Below, in pieces: positions 24,073 through 32,924 of a stretch of DNA of 64,000 nt (its first letter is position 1; each line of letters opens with the position of its first letter). Source of the DNA: Streptomyces uncialis (lineage in GTDB: Bacteria; Actinomycetota; Actinomycetes; Streptomycetales; Streptomycetaceae); assembly GCF_036250755.1 (NCBI RefSeq), contig NZ_CP109583.1, positions 2,232,001-2,296,000 of the forward strand, in the 5' to 3' direction. The notes under the pieces are model-generated. The model did no database searches. It saw only the letters and a list, made by a program, of their open reading frames with translations, and had not been told where the DNA came from. Position numbers and translations under genes: made by a program.

Positions 24073-25368
24073 TCACGCCTCCCAGACGGCGGCGGCGGTG
24101 CGGTCGTCGGAGTAGCCCTTGACCCGGACGGTGGCGTCCGCGAGGAACGCGGCGAGCCCGGGTGGTCCCTCCGACCAGCGGGACGTGAGATGCGCGGCCA
24201 GCGCCCGCTCCCCGCGCAGGGGTTCCGCGAGGCCGCGTGAGCACAGCAGCAGGGTGTCCCCCGGGCGGGCGACGGACGCCCGGAAGCGGAACGGGTCGCG
24301 GGGCTGCTCCGGGGCCGGTTCGTAGGGGCTCGGGGGCGCGGCGATCCCCGGCTCCCCGGCCTGCGGGTCGTCCGGGACGCTCGCGTCCGGCGGTGAGCCG
24401 AAGCCCATCACCGGCTCACCGGCGGCGTCGGTGGCCCGGGGTTCGATGTCCTGCCACTCACCGTCGCGCAGCCGGAACAGTCCGCCGTCACCGACCCCGA
24501 AGAAGACCCGGGTCCGGCAGGCCGGGTCGGCGGGCAGCAGCAGACAGCGCAGGCTCACCGGGTGCTCCGGCGGCGCCTCGCTGGCCCGGGCGCGGAGCAT
24601 CCCGAGACCGCGGTCGGTGAGCCGGTGCAGTCCGGACTTCAGATCGCCCCGGCGGGCCGCCCGGATGTCCCCCGCGAGCCGGGCGTGACTGCGGCCGACG
24701 GCACCGGCGATCCACCGGGTGGCCTCGACGGCGTCGGGCCGGGCGGTCGCCGATCCACGCGCGCCGGTGGCCAGGGCCACCAGGACCAGCGCGTCGTCGC
24801 CGCCGCCGAACCGGACGGTCAGCAGGGCGTCCCCGCGGTGCTCGCCCCGGTAGCGGGCCGAGTCCCCCCGGGTGGACACGGCCCGCAGCACGGACGTCCC
24901 GTACCGGGCCCCGTCCAGCACGGTGTCCGGCACGAGTTCCGCCAGCGCGTCCGGATCGGCGGCGGGCAGCGCGGTGGGCTCGGCCTCGTACGTGGGCGGA
25001 CGGTCCCCCACATGGGCGACCACCGGCGGCTCCCCCGGTTCGGCGCGTTCCCGGCGCGCGCGTGCGGGACGGCCCAGCCGGAAGGTACGGGGTCCGGTGG
25101 ACGAGCCGGCGGGCTGCCACGGCGGCGGCACCACAGCGGGCTCCGCCGGACGCGGAGCGGGTACGGGCGCCTCGGGCGGTTCCACCGGCCCGGCCTCGCT
25201 TGTGCCGGTGTCAGTCACGGTGGCGACGGAGACGAAACGGTCGTCGACGGTGTCGGTGTCCCCGGCGGGGGCCGGGTCCTCGCTCCGCCCCTCGGACCAG
25301 TCGGCGTACAAGTCGCCCCACCCGTCGTCCTCTTGGCGGTCCGACGGCTTCTCCCCCTGCTGGCTCAT
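24073..25368 (-). CDS. Protein phosphatase 2C-like protein with disordered N-terminus
   Basis: 431 residues from ATG 25368. Residues 1-165 are acidic and Pro-rich (PEAPVPAPRPAEPAVVPPPW). The C-terminal 260 residues match PP2C_2: VSTRGDSARYRGEHRGDALL near residue 195 carries the first metal Asp, VFFGVGDGGLFRLRDGEW is in the middle, and DTLLLCSRGLAEPLRGE with the final YSDDRTAAAVW supplies the last acidic residues. It probably removes phosphate from Ser/Thr residues. The frame continues upstream to 25668 through repeat DNA, so I do not accept earlier starts. Confidence 0.82.
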   Translation of the reverse strand: MSQQGEKPSDRQEDDGWGDLYADWSEGRSEDPAPAGDTDTVDDRFVSVATVTDTGTSEAGPVEPPEAPVPAPRPAEPAVVPPPWQPAGSSTGPRTFRLGRPARARRERAEPGEPPVVAHVGDRPPTYEAEPTALPAADPDALAELVPDTVLDGARYGTSVLRAVSTRGDSARYRGEHRGDALLTVRFGGGDDALVLVALATGARGSATARPDAVEATRWIAGAVGRSHARLAGDIRAARRGDLKSGLHRLTDRGLGMLRARASEAPPEHPVSLRCLLLPADPACRTRVFFGVGDGGLFRLRDGEWQDIEPRATDAAGEPVMGFGSPPDASVPDDPQAGEPGIAAPPSPYEPAPEQPRDPFRFRASVARPGDTLLLCSRGLAEPLRGERALAAHLTSRWSEGPPGLAAFLADATVRVKGYSDDRTAAAVWEA

Positions 25369-25865
25369 GGCGGTATTGTTCACGGCCCGCGGCGCCCGAA
25401 AACGGTCATACAGAAAATCCGTCGATACATAAGAAGACGAATCGACAAAGTGAGACCACGGGTCGCCTTCGCTTGCGCTTCTGAGGTTCCCCACCTGGAC
25501 GTACCTGTTCCCGTGCGGGTACTCCGGGGGTGCGCAGTTCCCCGCGGGTCGCCTTCGCTCGCGCCCCATAGGGTTCCCCACCTGGACGTACCTGTCCCCG
25601 TGCGGGCCGTCCGGGGGTGCGCAGTTCCCCGCGGGTCGCCTTCGCTCGCGCCCCATAGGGTTCCCCACCTGGACGTACCTGTCCCCGTGCGGGCCGTCCG
25701 GGGGTGCGCAGTTCCCCGCGCCCCTTTGGGGGCGCCCCCTGCGGTAGCCGTTCGGCTGCGGGTGGCCCGTGGTTGCTCGCGCAGTTCCCCGCGCCCCTGA
25801 AGGGGCGGCCGACTGGGGCTGCCGTCCGTCTGCGGGCCGGCGTCAGCCCGGGCGGGGTTGGCACA
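25369..25865 (+). repeat. Tandem 87-bp repeat and hairpin repeats
   Basis: Three copies of a unit of 86-87 bp start at 25460, 25546 and 25633, each opening with GGGTCGCCTTCGCT and closing with GTGCGCAGTTCCCCGC. Copies two and three are essentially identical, the first diverges in about ten positions. The last copy runs into GCGCCCCTTTGGGGGCGC, a hairpin. A further hairpin copy lies near 25779-25806 (GCGCCCCTGAAGGGGC). No gene is supported. It lies between divergent genes, so simple transcription termination does not explain it. Confidence 0.85.
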
Positions 25866-26056
25866 CCCTCCTCGCGCAGTCGCAGGACTCAGCGAAGGGG
25901 GTGGGCGGGAATCTCTGCCCGCAGACTCCGATGCTCTTCAGCCGGGTAAGGACACGTCGTACCGAGCGCGTTGGAGCGAGGACGGAGAATCCCGACCGGC
26001 ACCGACCCGAAGAACCAGCAGATGGCGCCCCGACAGGGGCGCGGGGAACTGCGCGA
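25866..26056 (+). repeat. Dispersed conserved element A, copy 1
   Basis: About 190 bp, nearly identical over its core to the reverse complement of 62569-62763. Shared blocks include GGTGGGCGGGAATCTCTGC, CGCAGACTCCGATGCTCTTC, CACGTCGTACCGAGCG and GACGGAGAATCCCGACCGG. Mismatches in the core are about one in ten. It ends in an inverted copy of the GCGCAGTTCCCCGCG hairpin. No start, ribosome binding site or codon bias suggests a gene. Confidence 0.8.
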
Positions 26057-26300
26057 AGACGAGAACCGGCCCGCACCCGACGAGCGACAGCAGGAGGCAG
26101 CATCCAGGGGCGCGGGGAACTGCGCAAAACCCACAAGCGACAGCACAGGAACAAGCGCGTCCACCCGGACAGACCTAGGAAGCGCAAGCGAAGGCGACCC
26201 GCGGGGAACTGCGCGAAAACGACGAACGACGGCACAGGAACGAAGTGCGTCCCGCCGGACCGACCTGGGAAGCGCAAGCGAAGGCGACCCGCATACTGCA
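26057..26300 (-). repeat. Inverted hairpin repeats and two copies of the GGACNGACCTNGGAAGCG unit
   Basis: CGCGGGGAACTGCGC occurs at about 26107 and 26200, inverse to the copies left of element A. AGCGCAAGCGAAGGCGACCC occurs at about 26180 and 26271, each after a CGGAC-CGACCTNGGA stretch, and ACAGGAACGAAGTGCGTCC precedes the second. The same pieces occur inverted at 62.39-62.56 kb and once at 7.55 kb. Confidence 0.8.
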
Positions 26301-26329
26301 CATGAACGAACGGGGAGGGACACCGTCTG

Positions 26330-27316
26330 ATGCTGTCCGCACTGGGACTGGACGAGGTGCACGAATCCGCGTACCGCGCCCTCGTGGCGGTGGGCGCCGC
26401 CGACATCCCCGAACTGGCCCGCAGGCTCACCCTCGCGGAACCGGCCACCGACCGGGCCCTGCGCCAGCTGGAACGGCACGGCCTCGCCGCACAGGCGTCG
26501 GGCCGCCCGGGCCGCTGGGTGGCCGCACCCCCGGGAGTCGCCCTCGCCGCCCTGCTGGCCCGCCGCCGCCGGGAGCTGGAGCGGGCGGAGCTCTCGGCCG
26601 CGCTGCTGGCGCAGGAGTACCAGGAGCGGGCCGCCGCACCCGCCGTGCACGACCTGGTCGAGGTGGTGACCGGCACCGGCGCGATCGCCCAGCGCTTCCT
26701 CCAGCTCCAGCTCGGCGCGCAACGCGAGGTCTGCGCCCTGGTGACCGGCGACCCGATCGCCGTGTCGGGCGCCGACAACGAGGCCGAGGCGGCTGCGGCG
26801 GGACGCGGCGTCGCGTACCGGGTGGTGGTCGAGCGCGAGGTGCTGTCGCAGCCGACCGGGGTGCGGGAGCTGTCCGCCGCGCTCGGCCGGGACGAGGAGG
26901 TCCGGGTCGCGGACCGCGTCCCGACGAAGCTGCTGATAGCGGACCGTTCGCTGGCGATGGTGCCCCTGGTGGCGCACTCGGCCGAGCCGTCCGCGCTCGT
27001 CGTGCACAGCTGCGGCCTCCTGGAGTCGCTGTCCGGGCTGTTCGAGGCGGTCTGGCGGGAGGCGCTCCCGCTGCGGCTGGGCCGGGGCGGCACCGTCGCG
27101 GCGCCGTCCCCCGACGGACCGGACGCGCTCGATCTGGAGATCCTCTCGCTGCTGCTGATGGGACTGACCGACGCGAGCGCCGCGCATCAGCTGGAACTCG
27201 GGCTGCGGACCGTGCAGCGCCGGGTGAAACGGCTGATGGAACTGGCGGACGTGACGACCCGGCTCCAGCTCGGCTGGCACGCGTACGAGCGCGGCTGGGT
27301 GTCCCGGACCCCCTGA
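26330..27316 (+). CDS. LuxR-type regulator with TrmB-like N-terminus
   Basis: 328 residues from ATG 26330. Residues 1-65 form a TrmB/ArsR-like winged helix (GLDEVHESAYRALVAVGAAD, then LARRLTLAEPATDRALRQLE), followed by a helical linker (RRRRELERAELSAALLAQEY), a phospholipase-D-like sensor region (about 110-245) and a C-terminal LuxR HTH (LDLEILSLLLMGLTDASAAH, LGLRTVQRRVKRLMELADV). This architecture is common for orphan Streptomyces regulators. Two DNA-binding domains in one chain are unusual among bacteria generally. No target is evident. Confidence 0.85.
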   Translation: MLSALGLDEVHESAYRALVAVGAADIPELARRLTLAEPATDRALRQLERHGLAAQASGRPGRWVAAPPGVALAALLARRRRELERAELSAALLAQEYQERAAAPAVHDLVEVVTGTGAIAQRFLQLQLGAQREVCALVTGDPIAVSGADNEAEAAAAGRGVAYRVVVEREVLSQPTGVRELSAALGRDEEVRVADRVPTKLLIADRSLAMVPLVAHSAEPSALVVHSCGLLESLSGLFEAVWREALPLRLGRGGTVAAPSPDGPDALDLEILSLLLMGLTDASAAHQLELGLRTVQRRVKRLMELADVTTRLQLGWHAYERGWVSRTP

Positions 27317-27403
27317 CCCGGCGGCGGTTCCGGGAGGCCGGAGCCGCCGAAGGCTCCCGACGCCCGGCGCGCGCGGTGGGGCGTACTCCGGCAGGCTGGG
27401 CGG

Positions 27404-27886
27404 ATGGGAGCGTGGGAACTCCTGCTGGTCGGCGTGGTGATGCTGCTCGGCCTGTGCGGGGTGCTGGTGCCGGGCGTGCCGGGTTCGTGGCTGGTGTGGG
27501 CGGCGGTGGCGTGGTGGGCGGTGCAGGACACCCGGACGACCGCGTGGGGGGTCCTCGTCGGTTCCACCGTGCTGATGCTGGTGGCGCAGGCGGTGCGCTG
27601 GCAGCTGCCGCCCCGCAGACTGCGGCACAGCGGCGCCACCCGCCGGATGGCCCTGTACGCGGGGCTCGGCTCGGTCGTCGGTTTCTGTCTGGTGCCGGTG
27701 GTGGGGTCGGTGCCCGGCTTCGTCGGCGGTATCTATCTCGCGGAGCGGGTACGGCTGGGCGGCCACGGCGAGGCGGTCGCCTCGACCCGTACCGCGCTGC
27801 GGGCCGGAGGCTGGAGCGTCCTCGTCGAGTGGTGCGCCTGCCTGCTGGTCGCGGGCGCGTGGCTGGGCACGGTGCTGTGGGGCTAG
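27404..27886 (+). CDS. DUF456 membrane protein
   Basis: 160 residues with four or five membrane helices. The DUF456 pattern is clear: LGLCGVLVPGVPGSWLVWAA at the start and GSVPGFVGGIYLAERVRLG in the middle, both glycine-rich helices. Function unknown. It stands alone between the LuxR-type gene and a convergent transporter gene. Confidence 0.87.
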   Translation: MGAWELLLVGVVMLLGLCGVLVPGVPGSWLVWAAVAWWAVQDTRTTAWGVLVGSTVLMLVAQAVRWQLPPRRLRHSGATRRMALYAGLGSVVGFCLVPVVGSVPGFVGGIYLAERVRLGGHGEAVASTRTALRAGGWSVLVEWCACLLVAGAWLGTVLWG

Positions 27887-27998
27887 CGCTCCCGCCACGG
27901 GGGACCACGCCATGAGCCCGAACCGGCCAGGACCCGGCCCGCTCACCCGTCCGGCCGTACGGGTCGGGTGCGACCGGACCGGTGCGTGGGGACCGGGA

Positions 27999-28991
27999 TC
28001 AGACGGTGACGGTGGCCTCGCGGTCGGGGACGAGACGGGGGACGAGGCGGACGTAGGCGACCATGCCGAGGACCTCGACCAGGGTCTGGGTGACCACCAC
28101 GACCGCGGCCACCGACAGGGCGTCGGGCAGCGCCAGCGCGAGGGGCAGGACGACCAGGGAGTTGCGGGTCGCGCCGGAGAAGACGACGGCCCGGGAGGCG
28201 GGGGCGTCCAGGCGGAACACCCGGGCGACGGCCTTCCCCGCGAAGGCCATGACGACGAGGAACGCCACGTAGAACGGGACGACGGCCGCGACATCGGTGA
28301 GGCCGGCGCCCAGCTTGGGGACCTGGGAGGCGACCACGACCAGCAGCGTGGCGGCCATCAGCGGCACCATCGTGGCCGTCGCGGCGTCGGAGACCCGCCG
28401 CCCGGCCGGGCGGCGCGCGGCCCATGCCTGGAGGGCCCAGGCCAGCGCCAGCGGGACGACGATCAGGACGGCGAACGCCTCCACGAACGGCCCGGTCTCG
28501 ACGATGTCGGCGAGGTCCGGGCCCATGAACAGATACAGGAAACCGGGCAGCAGGAGCATCTGCGCGACCAGCAGCAGCGGGGTCGCGGCCAGCAGCCTGC
28601 GCGCGGAGCCACCGGCGAGTCCGGAGAACACGATCACGTAGTCCACGCACGGGCACAGCAGGACCAGCAGGACCCCGATCCGCACGGCCTGGTCGGCGGG
28701 CAGCAGGACGAACATCGCGGCGACCACCAGCGGCACCACCACGAAGTTCACCACCAGGGCGGCGGACAGGAACCGTCCGTCGCGCAGGGAGCGGACCAGC
28801 TCGGCGGCCGGGACCTGGAGGAAGGTGACGAACAGCAGCACGCCGAGCACCGGGTTGATGGCGTGCTCCAGGCCCGGTCCGGCCGCCGGGGCCGCCCAGC
28901 CGGTGAGGGCGCCCGCCGCCATCGCGCCGAGATACACCGCGATCTGGTGGCGCTCCATCCGCTCGACCGGACCGGACCGTTCCTGCGACAC
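27999..28991 (-). CDS. ACR3/bile-acid-symporter-family transporter (arsenite-efflux-like)
   Basis: 330 residues from ATG 28991 with about ten membrane helices. The signature LLVLLCPCVDYVIVFSGLAGG corresponds to the ACR3 CPC(T/V)DWVIVF helix with its essential Cys, and the second half repeat has VFSGATRNSLVVLPLALALP. ACR3 proteins export arsenite using the proton gradient. No arsenate reductase or ArsR gene is adjacent, so another anion substrate is possible. Confidence 0.85.
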   Translation of the reverse strand: MSQERSGPVERMERHQIAVYLGAMAAGALTGWAAPAAGPGLEHAINPVLGVLLFVTFLQVPAAELVRSLRDGRFLSAALVVNFVVVPLVVAAMFVLLPADQAVRIGVLLVLLCPCVDYVIVFSGLAGGSARRLLAATPLLLVAQMLLLPGFLYLFMGPDLADIVETGPFVEAFAVLIVVPLALAWALQAWAARRPAGRRVSDAATATMVPLMAATLLVVVASQVPKLGAGLTDVAAVVPFYVAFLVVMAFAGKAVARVFRLDAPASRAVVFSGATRNSLVVLPLALALPDALSVAAVVVVTQTLVEVLGMVAYVRLVPRLVPDREATVTV

Positions 28992-29068
28992 CCGTGCTCC
29001 TCGCTCCGTACCGGCGCCCGCCCCTGACTTTCAAGACCTCCATGGTCCCTCGCGGACGACCACCATTC

Positions 29069-29614
29069 TCAGGCCGACGGCGGTACCGGTGCTCCCCCGG
29101 GTCCGGACCCCTCCAGTGCGAGCAGCAGCCGCTTGCGGTCGAGGCCGCCCGCGTACCCCGTGAGGGAGCCGTCGGCGCCGATGACCCGGTGGCAGGGGCG
29201 CAGCACGAGCAGCGGGTTGGCGCCGATCGCGCCGCCCACCGCGCGGACGGCGGCACGGGACGCGCCGATCCGGGCGGCCAGCTCGCCGTAGCTGGTGGTC
29301 GTGCCGTAGGGCACGGCGTCGAGGGCGTCCCAGACGCGGCGCCGGAACTCGGTGCCCTCGGGGCGCAGCGGGAGCCGGAACTCCGTACGTTCCCCGGCGA
29401 AGTAGGCGGCGAGCTGTTCGCGGGCGTCCCGGAACGGTTCCTCCGCGGTGCGCCAGCCGTCCTCGGACGTCCGGCCGCCCTTCTGCCCGGGGACGGAGAG
29501 CGAGGTGAGGGCCCCGGAGTCGTCGGCGGTGAGCAACAGCGGGCCGAGGGGGCTGTCGAGGGTGGTGCAGAGGACGACGGGTGCGGTGGCGGCGGTCGTG
29601 CTCGGGCCGGTCAT
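29069..29614 (-). CDS. ogt: Methylated-DNA-protein-cysteine methyltransferase
   Basis: 181 residues from ATG 29614. A GTG at 29623 would overlap the upstream stop by four bases and is equally possible. The active-site motif is PCHRV, preceded by the HTH with ARIGASRAAVRAVGGAIGAN whose Arg finger flips the base, and followed by TGYAGGLDRKRLLLALE. It transfers the methyl group from O6-methylguanine to its own Cys in a suicide reaction. It is directly downstream of the Ada-AlkA gene, forming an alkylation-repair operon. Confidence 0.93.
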   Translation of the reverse strand: MTGPSTTAATAPVVLCTTLDSPLGPLLLTADDSGALTSLSVPGQKGGRTSEDGWRTAEEPFRDAREQLAAYFAGERTEFRLPLRPEGTEFRRRVWDALDAVPYGTTTSYGELAARIGASRAAVRAVGGAIGANPLLVLRPCHRVIGADGSLTGYAGGLDRKRLLLALEGSGPGGAPVPPSA

Positions 29615-29619
29615 GGTGA

Positions 29620-31101
29620 TCACGGGCTCTCTGTCGGGGTGTGCGGTCGGGGTGCGGGGCGCGGGCAGGGGGTGGCCACGGCGTGCGGTGGCCTGCCCGC
29701 CGCCCACAGATGCCACAGGGCGTAGGCGCGCCAGGGCCGCCAGGCGTCCGGGACGGGCAGACCGTATGAACCGGGTTCCGGGGCCGCGTCCGGGTCGCCG
29801 AGGGCGCGGGCGCGGATCGTCGCGGCGGTGCCCGGGTCCATACCGGGCAGGGCGAGCAGGGCGCGGTGGGCGGTGTCACGGTCGGCGCCCGCGTCGAGGC
29901 GCAGCGTGCCGTCGGCGAGCGCGGTGGTGAGCGCGCCGAGGAGGCCGCCGGGTTCGGCTGCGGCGAGCACGGCGGGCTCGGGGAAGAGATGGGTGAGGGT
30001 GCCGGACGGGGCGTCGAGTGCCTTGCCGTAGCGGGCGACGAGCCGCCGGACGTCGGCGGGGCCGAGCAGCGCGCGGACGGCCAGTTCGTCGGGGTCGGCG
30101 GTGCCGGGTGCGCGCAGTCCGGGGCGGGCGGCGACGAGCGGGGCGAGCCGGGGGTCCGCGCCGAGGCGTTCGTCCACGGCGTAGGGGTCGGCGTCCAGGT
30201 CGAACAGGCGCCGCAGTCGCTGGACGGCGGTGGTCAGGTCCCGCAGATCGGTGAGGTGCAGCCGGGCGTCGAGCCAGCCGCCGTGCCGGATGCCGCCGGT
30301 GGCGGTGCGGCGGGGTCCGCCGGGGCGTTCGTCCACGGCGACGACACCCGCGCCGTGCGGCAGCCGCAGGGTGCGGCGGTAGACGCGGGCGCCCGGGACC
30401 CCGGTGACCTCCTCGATGCCGGGGACGGCCTCCTCGGCGAGCAGGTCGAGGAGGGGCCCGGTCGGGCAGGGGCCCCGGTGGGCGAGGCGCAGGGGAAGGC
30501 CGGTCGACGGGGTGACCGGGCCGCGCGGGCCGCGGGGCGCGGCGGCGCGCAGTCCGGTGGGGGTCGTGCCGTAACCGTCGCGGATGGTGTCGTTGAACTG
30601 GCGGACGCTGGCGAACCCGGCGGCGAACGCGATCTCGGTGACGGGCAGGGCGGTGGTCTGGAGGAGGACGCGAGCGGAGTGCGCGCGCTGCGCGCGGGCG
30701 AGGGCGACCGGGCCCGCGCCGAGTTCGGCGGTGAGCTGGCGCTGGACCTGGCGGGCGCTGTAGCCGAGCCGGGTGGCGAGTCCGGCGACGCCCTCGCGGT
30801 CGATGACGCCGTCACCGATCATGCGCATGGCGCGGGCGACGGTGTCGGCGCGGGTGTTCCACTCGGCGGAGCCGGGTACCGCGTCGGGGCGGCAGCGGCG
30901 GCAGGCCCGGAAGCCGGAGCGCTGGGCCGCCGCCGAGGTGGGGTAGTAGTGGACGTTCTGCCGTTTGGGGGTCACCGCGGGGCAGCTGGGACGGCAGTAG
31001 ATGCCGGTGGTCTCGACGGCGAAGAAGAACTCCCCGTCGAAGCGGGCATCGCGGCTGCGTACCGCCTCGTACCTGGTCTCTTCATCGATCACGGTTCCCA
31101 T
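29620..31101 (-). CDS. alkA: Ada-AlkA fusion: methyl-phosphotriester-sensing regulator and 3-methyladenine glycosylase
   Basis: 493 residues from ATG 31101. The N-terminal Ada zinc domain carries GIYCRPSCPA and GFRACRRC, four Cys of which the first is the methyl acceptor. An AraC-type HTH follows (about 85-180: VAGLATRLGYSARQVQRQL, ITEIAFAAGFASVRQFND-like). The rest is an AlkA glycosylase with a helix-hairpin-helix glycine loop (LPGMDPGTAATIRARALGDP) whose following Asp is catalytic, and a late PWRAYALWHLW. It both senses alkylation damage and removes alkylated bases, and probably activates its own operon with the methyltransferase. Confidence 0.93.
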   Translation of the reverse strand: MGTVIDEETRYEAVRSRDARFDGEFFFAVETTGIYCRPSCPAVTPKRQNVHYYPTSAAAQRSGFRACRRCRPDAVPGSAEWNTRADTVARAMRMIGDGVIDREGVAGLATRLGYSARQVQRQLTAELGAGPVALARAQRAHSARVLLQTTALPVTEIAFAAGFASVRQFNDTIRDGYGTTPTGLRAAAPRGPRGPVTPSTGLPLRLAHRGPCPTGPLLDLLAEEAVPGIEEVTGVPGARVYRRTLRLPHGAGVVAVDERPGGPRRTATGGIRHGGWLDARLHLTDLRDLTTAVQRLRRLFDLDADPYAVDERLGADPRLAPLVAARPGLRAPGTADPDELAVRALLGPADVRRLVARYGKALDAPSGTLTHLFPEPAVLAAAEPGGLLGALTTALADGTLRLDAGADRDTAHRALLALPGMDPGTAATIRARALGDPDAAPEPGSYGLPVPDAWRPWRAYALWHLWAAGRPPHAVATPCPRPAPRPHTPTESP

Positions 31102-31400
31102 TGTCCGCGAGCCGAGGGCATGGTTCCGGCGGATTTCGGACATGGAGTCCGGGCGTCACGGCCGGTCCCCCGGATGAGCGCCCCGGGTGAGCGCCCGAAG
31201 GGGCACGGGGAACCCCGCGCCCCCGGACGTACCCGCGCGGGAACAAGCGGGCCCACTCGCACGAACCCGCGGCGGGCACGGGGAACCGCCCTCCCGCGGA
31301 CGTACCCGCACGGGAGCGAGCACGTCCGCGGGCGAGCACCCGGGGCACGGCGGCACGGCGGCACGGCGGCACGGGGCACGACGGCACGCGGCACGACGGC
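31102..31400. repeat. Gap with degenerate dispersed repeats and a CGGCACGG tandem run
   Basis: 31195-31320 holds two degenerate minus-strand relatives of the 87-bp unit (CGGGTACGTCCG followed by GGTTCCCCGTGCC). 31341-31398 is a run of CGGCACGG and GGCACGAC octamers. No gene is supported. Confidence 0.6.
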
Positions 31401-32570
31401 TCAGAGCCGGCCGCCCCGCTTGATCGCACCCGCCGCCCGCCCCTCGGCGTCCTTCCGCTTCCATTCGCGCCGCAGTTCCGCGCGGGCCCTGGCGTCGGAC
31501 TTGGCGACGATCCGCTGGTTCTCCCGCATCAGCTTGCGGAAGCTCTCCAGGCGCCGTTCGGGGAGGGTGCCGTCCGCGACGGCCGCGGTGACCGCGCAGC
31601 CGGGTTCGGCCTCGTGGGCGCAGTCGTGGAAGCGGCAGTCGCGGGCCATCGCGTCGATCTCGGAGAAGACCTGTCCCACGCCGCTGCCCGCGTCGAAGAG
31701 TCCGACGCCGCGCAGTCCGGGGGTGTCGATGAGGACCCCGCCCCCGGGCAGCACGAGGAGGTTGCGGGTGGTCGTGGTGTGGCGGCCCTTGCCGTCCACG
31801 TCCCGGTTGTCCTGGACGGTCTGGACGTCCTCGCCGAGCAGCGCGTTGGCGAGGGTGGACTTCCCGGCGCCGGACTGCCCGAGGAGCACGCTCGTCCCTC
31901 CGGCGACCACCGCGGCGAGCACGTCGAGGCCCTCCGCGGACCGGGCGCTGACCGGCAGTACGGGCACCCCGGGCGCGCTGGTGCCCACGTCCTCCACGAG
32001 GTGGGACAGGGTCGTGGCGTCGGGGACGAGGTCGGCCTTGGTGAGGACGACGACGGGCTGGGCGCCGGACTCCCAGCCGAGCGCGAGGAAGCGTTCGATC
32101 CGGCCGAGGTCGAGTTCCACGGCGAGGGACACGGCGATGATCGCGTGGTCGACGTTGGCCGCGAGGATCTGCCCCTCGGACCGCTTCGAGGAGGTGGAGC
32201 GGACGAACGCGGAACGGCGCGGCAGATAGCTGCGGACATAGCGGGGGTCGCCGCCCTCGGGGTCGACGGCGGCCCAGTCACCGGTGCAGATGACCCGCAG
32301 CGGGTCGTGGGGGACGACGAAGGCGGTGTCGGGACGGACGAGTCCGTCCTCGGTCATGACGTCGCACTGTCCCCGGTCGACCCGGACGACCCGGCCGGGC
32401 ACGAGCCCCCGCGCGGCGTGCGGGGCGAACGAGGCCGCCCAGTCGTCGTCCCAGCCGTAGACCGCGAGCGGATGCGGGGCGGGCAGCGACGGGACGGCCG
32501 GGGAGTACGCAGAGCGCGCGGACAGCGCGGAAGAGGAAGGTACGGAGGATACGGAAGGCACAGCGGACAA
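31401..32570 (-). CDS. rsgA: Ribosome small-subunit-dependent GTPase A
   Basis: 389 residues. It is a circularly permuted GTPase: G4 LTKADL and G5 VSARS come before G1 LLGQSGAGKSTLANALLG, then G2 (GRHTTTTR) and G3 (DTPGLR). An N-terminal OB-like domain precedes and a C-terminal zinc finger follows (CRFHDCAHEAEPGCAV). RsgA checks and matures the 30S subunit. The first 30 residues are Ser/Ala-rich and poorly conserved, so the true start may be further in. A 23-codon ORF with an excellent ribosome binding site lies 74 bp upstream on the same strand. Confidence 0.93.
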   Translation of the reverse strand: MSAVPSVSSVPSSSALSARSAYSPAVPSLPAPHPLAVYGWDDDWAASFAPHAARGLVPGRVVRVDRGQCDVMTEDGLVRPDTAFVVPHDPLRVICTGDWAAVDPEGGDPRYVRSYLPRRSAFVRSTSSKRSEGQILAANVDHAIIAVSLAVELDLGRIERFLALGWESGAQPVVVLTKADLVPDATTLSHLVEDVGTSAPGVPVLPVSARSAEGLDVLAAVVAGGTSVLLGQSGAGKSTLANALLGEDVQTVQDNRDVDGKGRHTTTTRNLLVLPGGGVLIDTPGLRGVGLFDAGSGVGQVFSEIDAMARDCRFHDCAHEAEPGCAVTAAVADGTLPERRLESFRKLMRENQRIVAKSDARARAELRREWKRKDAEGRAAGAIKRGGRL

Positions 32571-32644
32571 CGGAGTTGACCCTTCAGGGGTGTGGCTCCC
32601 GCCGCGCGAGGGGCGCGGGTCGCTGATGGAGAGAGTTCTCGCTG

Positions 32645-32716
32645 TCAGCCGGGAACCACGGAGGTGGCATACGTGGACTTCGGGTCGAGGGCAAGGCCCT
32701 TAGCGGCGACAGCCAT
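32645..32716 (-). CDS. 23-residue small ORF upstream of rsgA
   Basis: ATG 32716 is placed 6 bases after AGGAGGTG, one of the strongest ribosome binding sites in the window, and ends at TGA 32645. The peptide starts MAVAAKGLALDPK and ends TYATSVVPG. It uses GCT, CTT, TAT and GTT codons, rare in such a GC-rich genome, which suggests it is old and conserved, or that its mRNA sequence matters. It could be a translated regulatory leader for rsgA or a short peptide with its own role. I recognise no family. Confidence 0.5.
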   Translation of the reverse strand: MAVAAKGLALDPKSTYATSVVPG

Positions 32717-32924
32717 GGTCGACACCTCCTGGATCACACTGCGCTGTGGTGCCGGCGGTCCGCCGGCACGGGAACGGGATCACCGTAGCGTCCGCACCCG
32801 GCGGCACGTCAACGGGTTTTCCGGGCCGGGCGTCCATGGATCACGGGAGCGTCACTTCGCCCGTCCGGCGGGGTCCGGCCGCGCATCATGTCCGTGGGGA
32901 CATCCATCACGTACAGGGGGAATC

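Noticed and set aside
25460..25720. CRISPR-like array
   Set aside because: The units are contiguous 87-bp repeats with no unique spacers and there are no cas genes.
25866..26330. Small open frames through element A, in several phases
   Set aside because: Both element copies can be read in more than one frame, substitutions are not confined to third positions, and no start site is supported.
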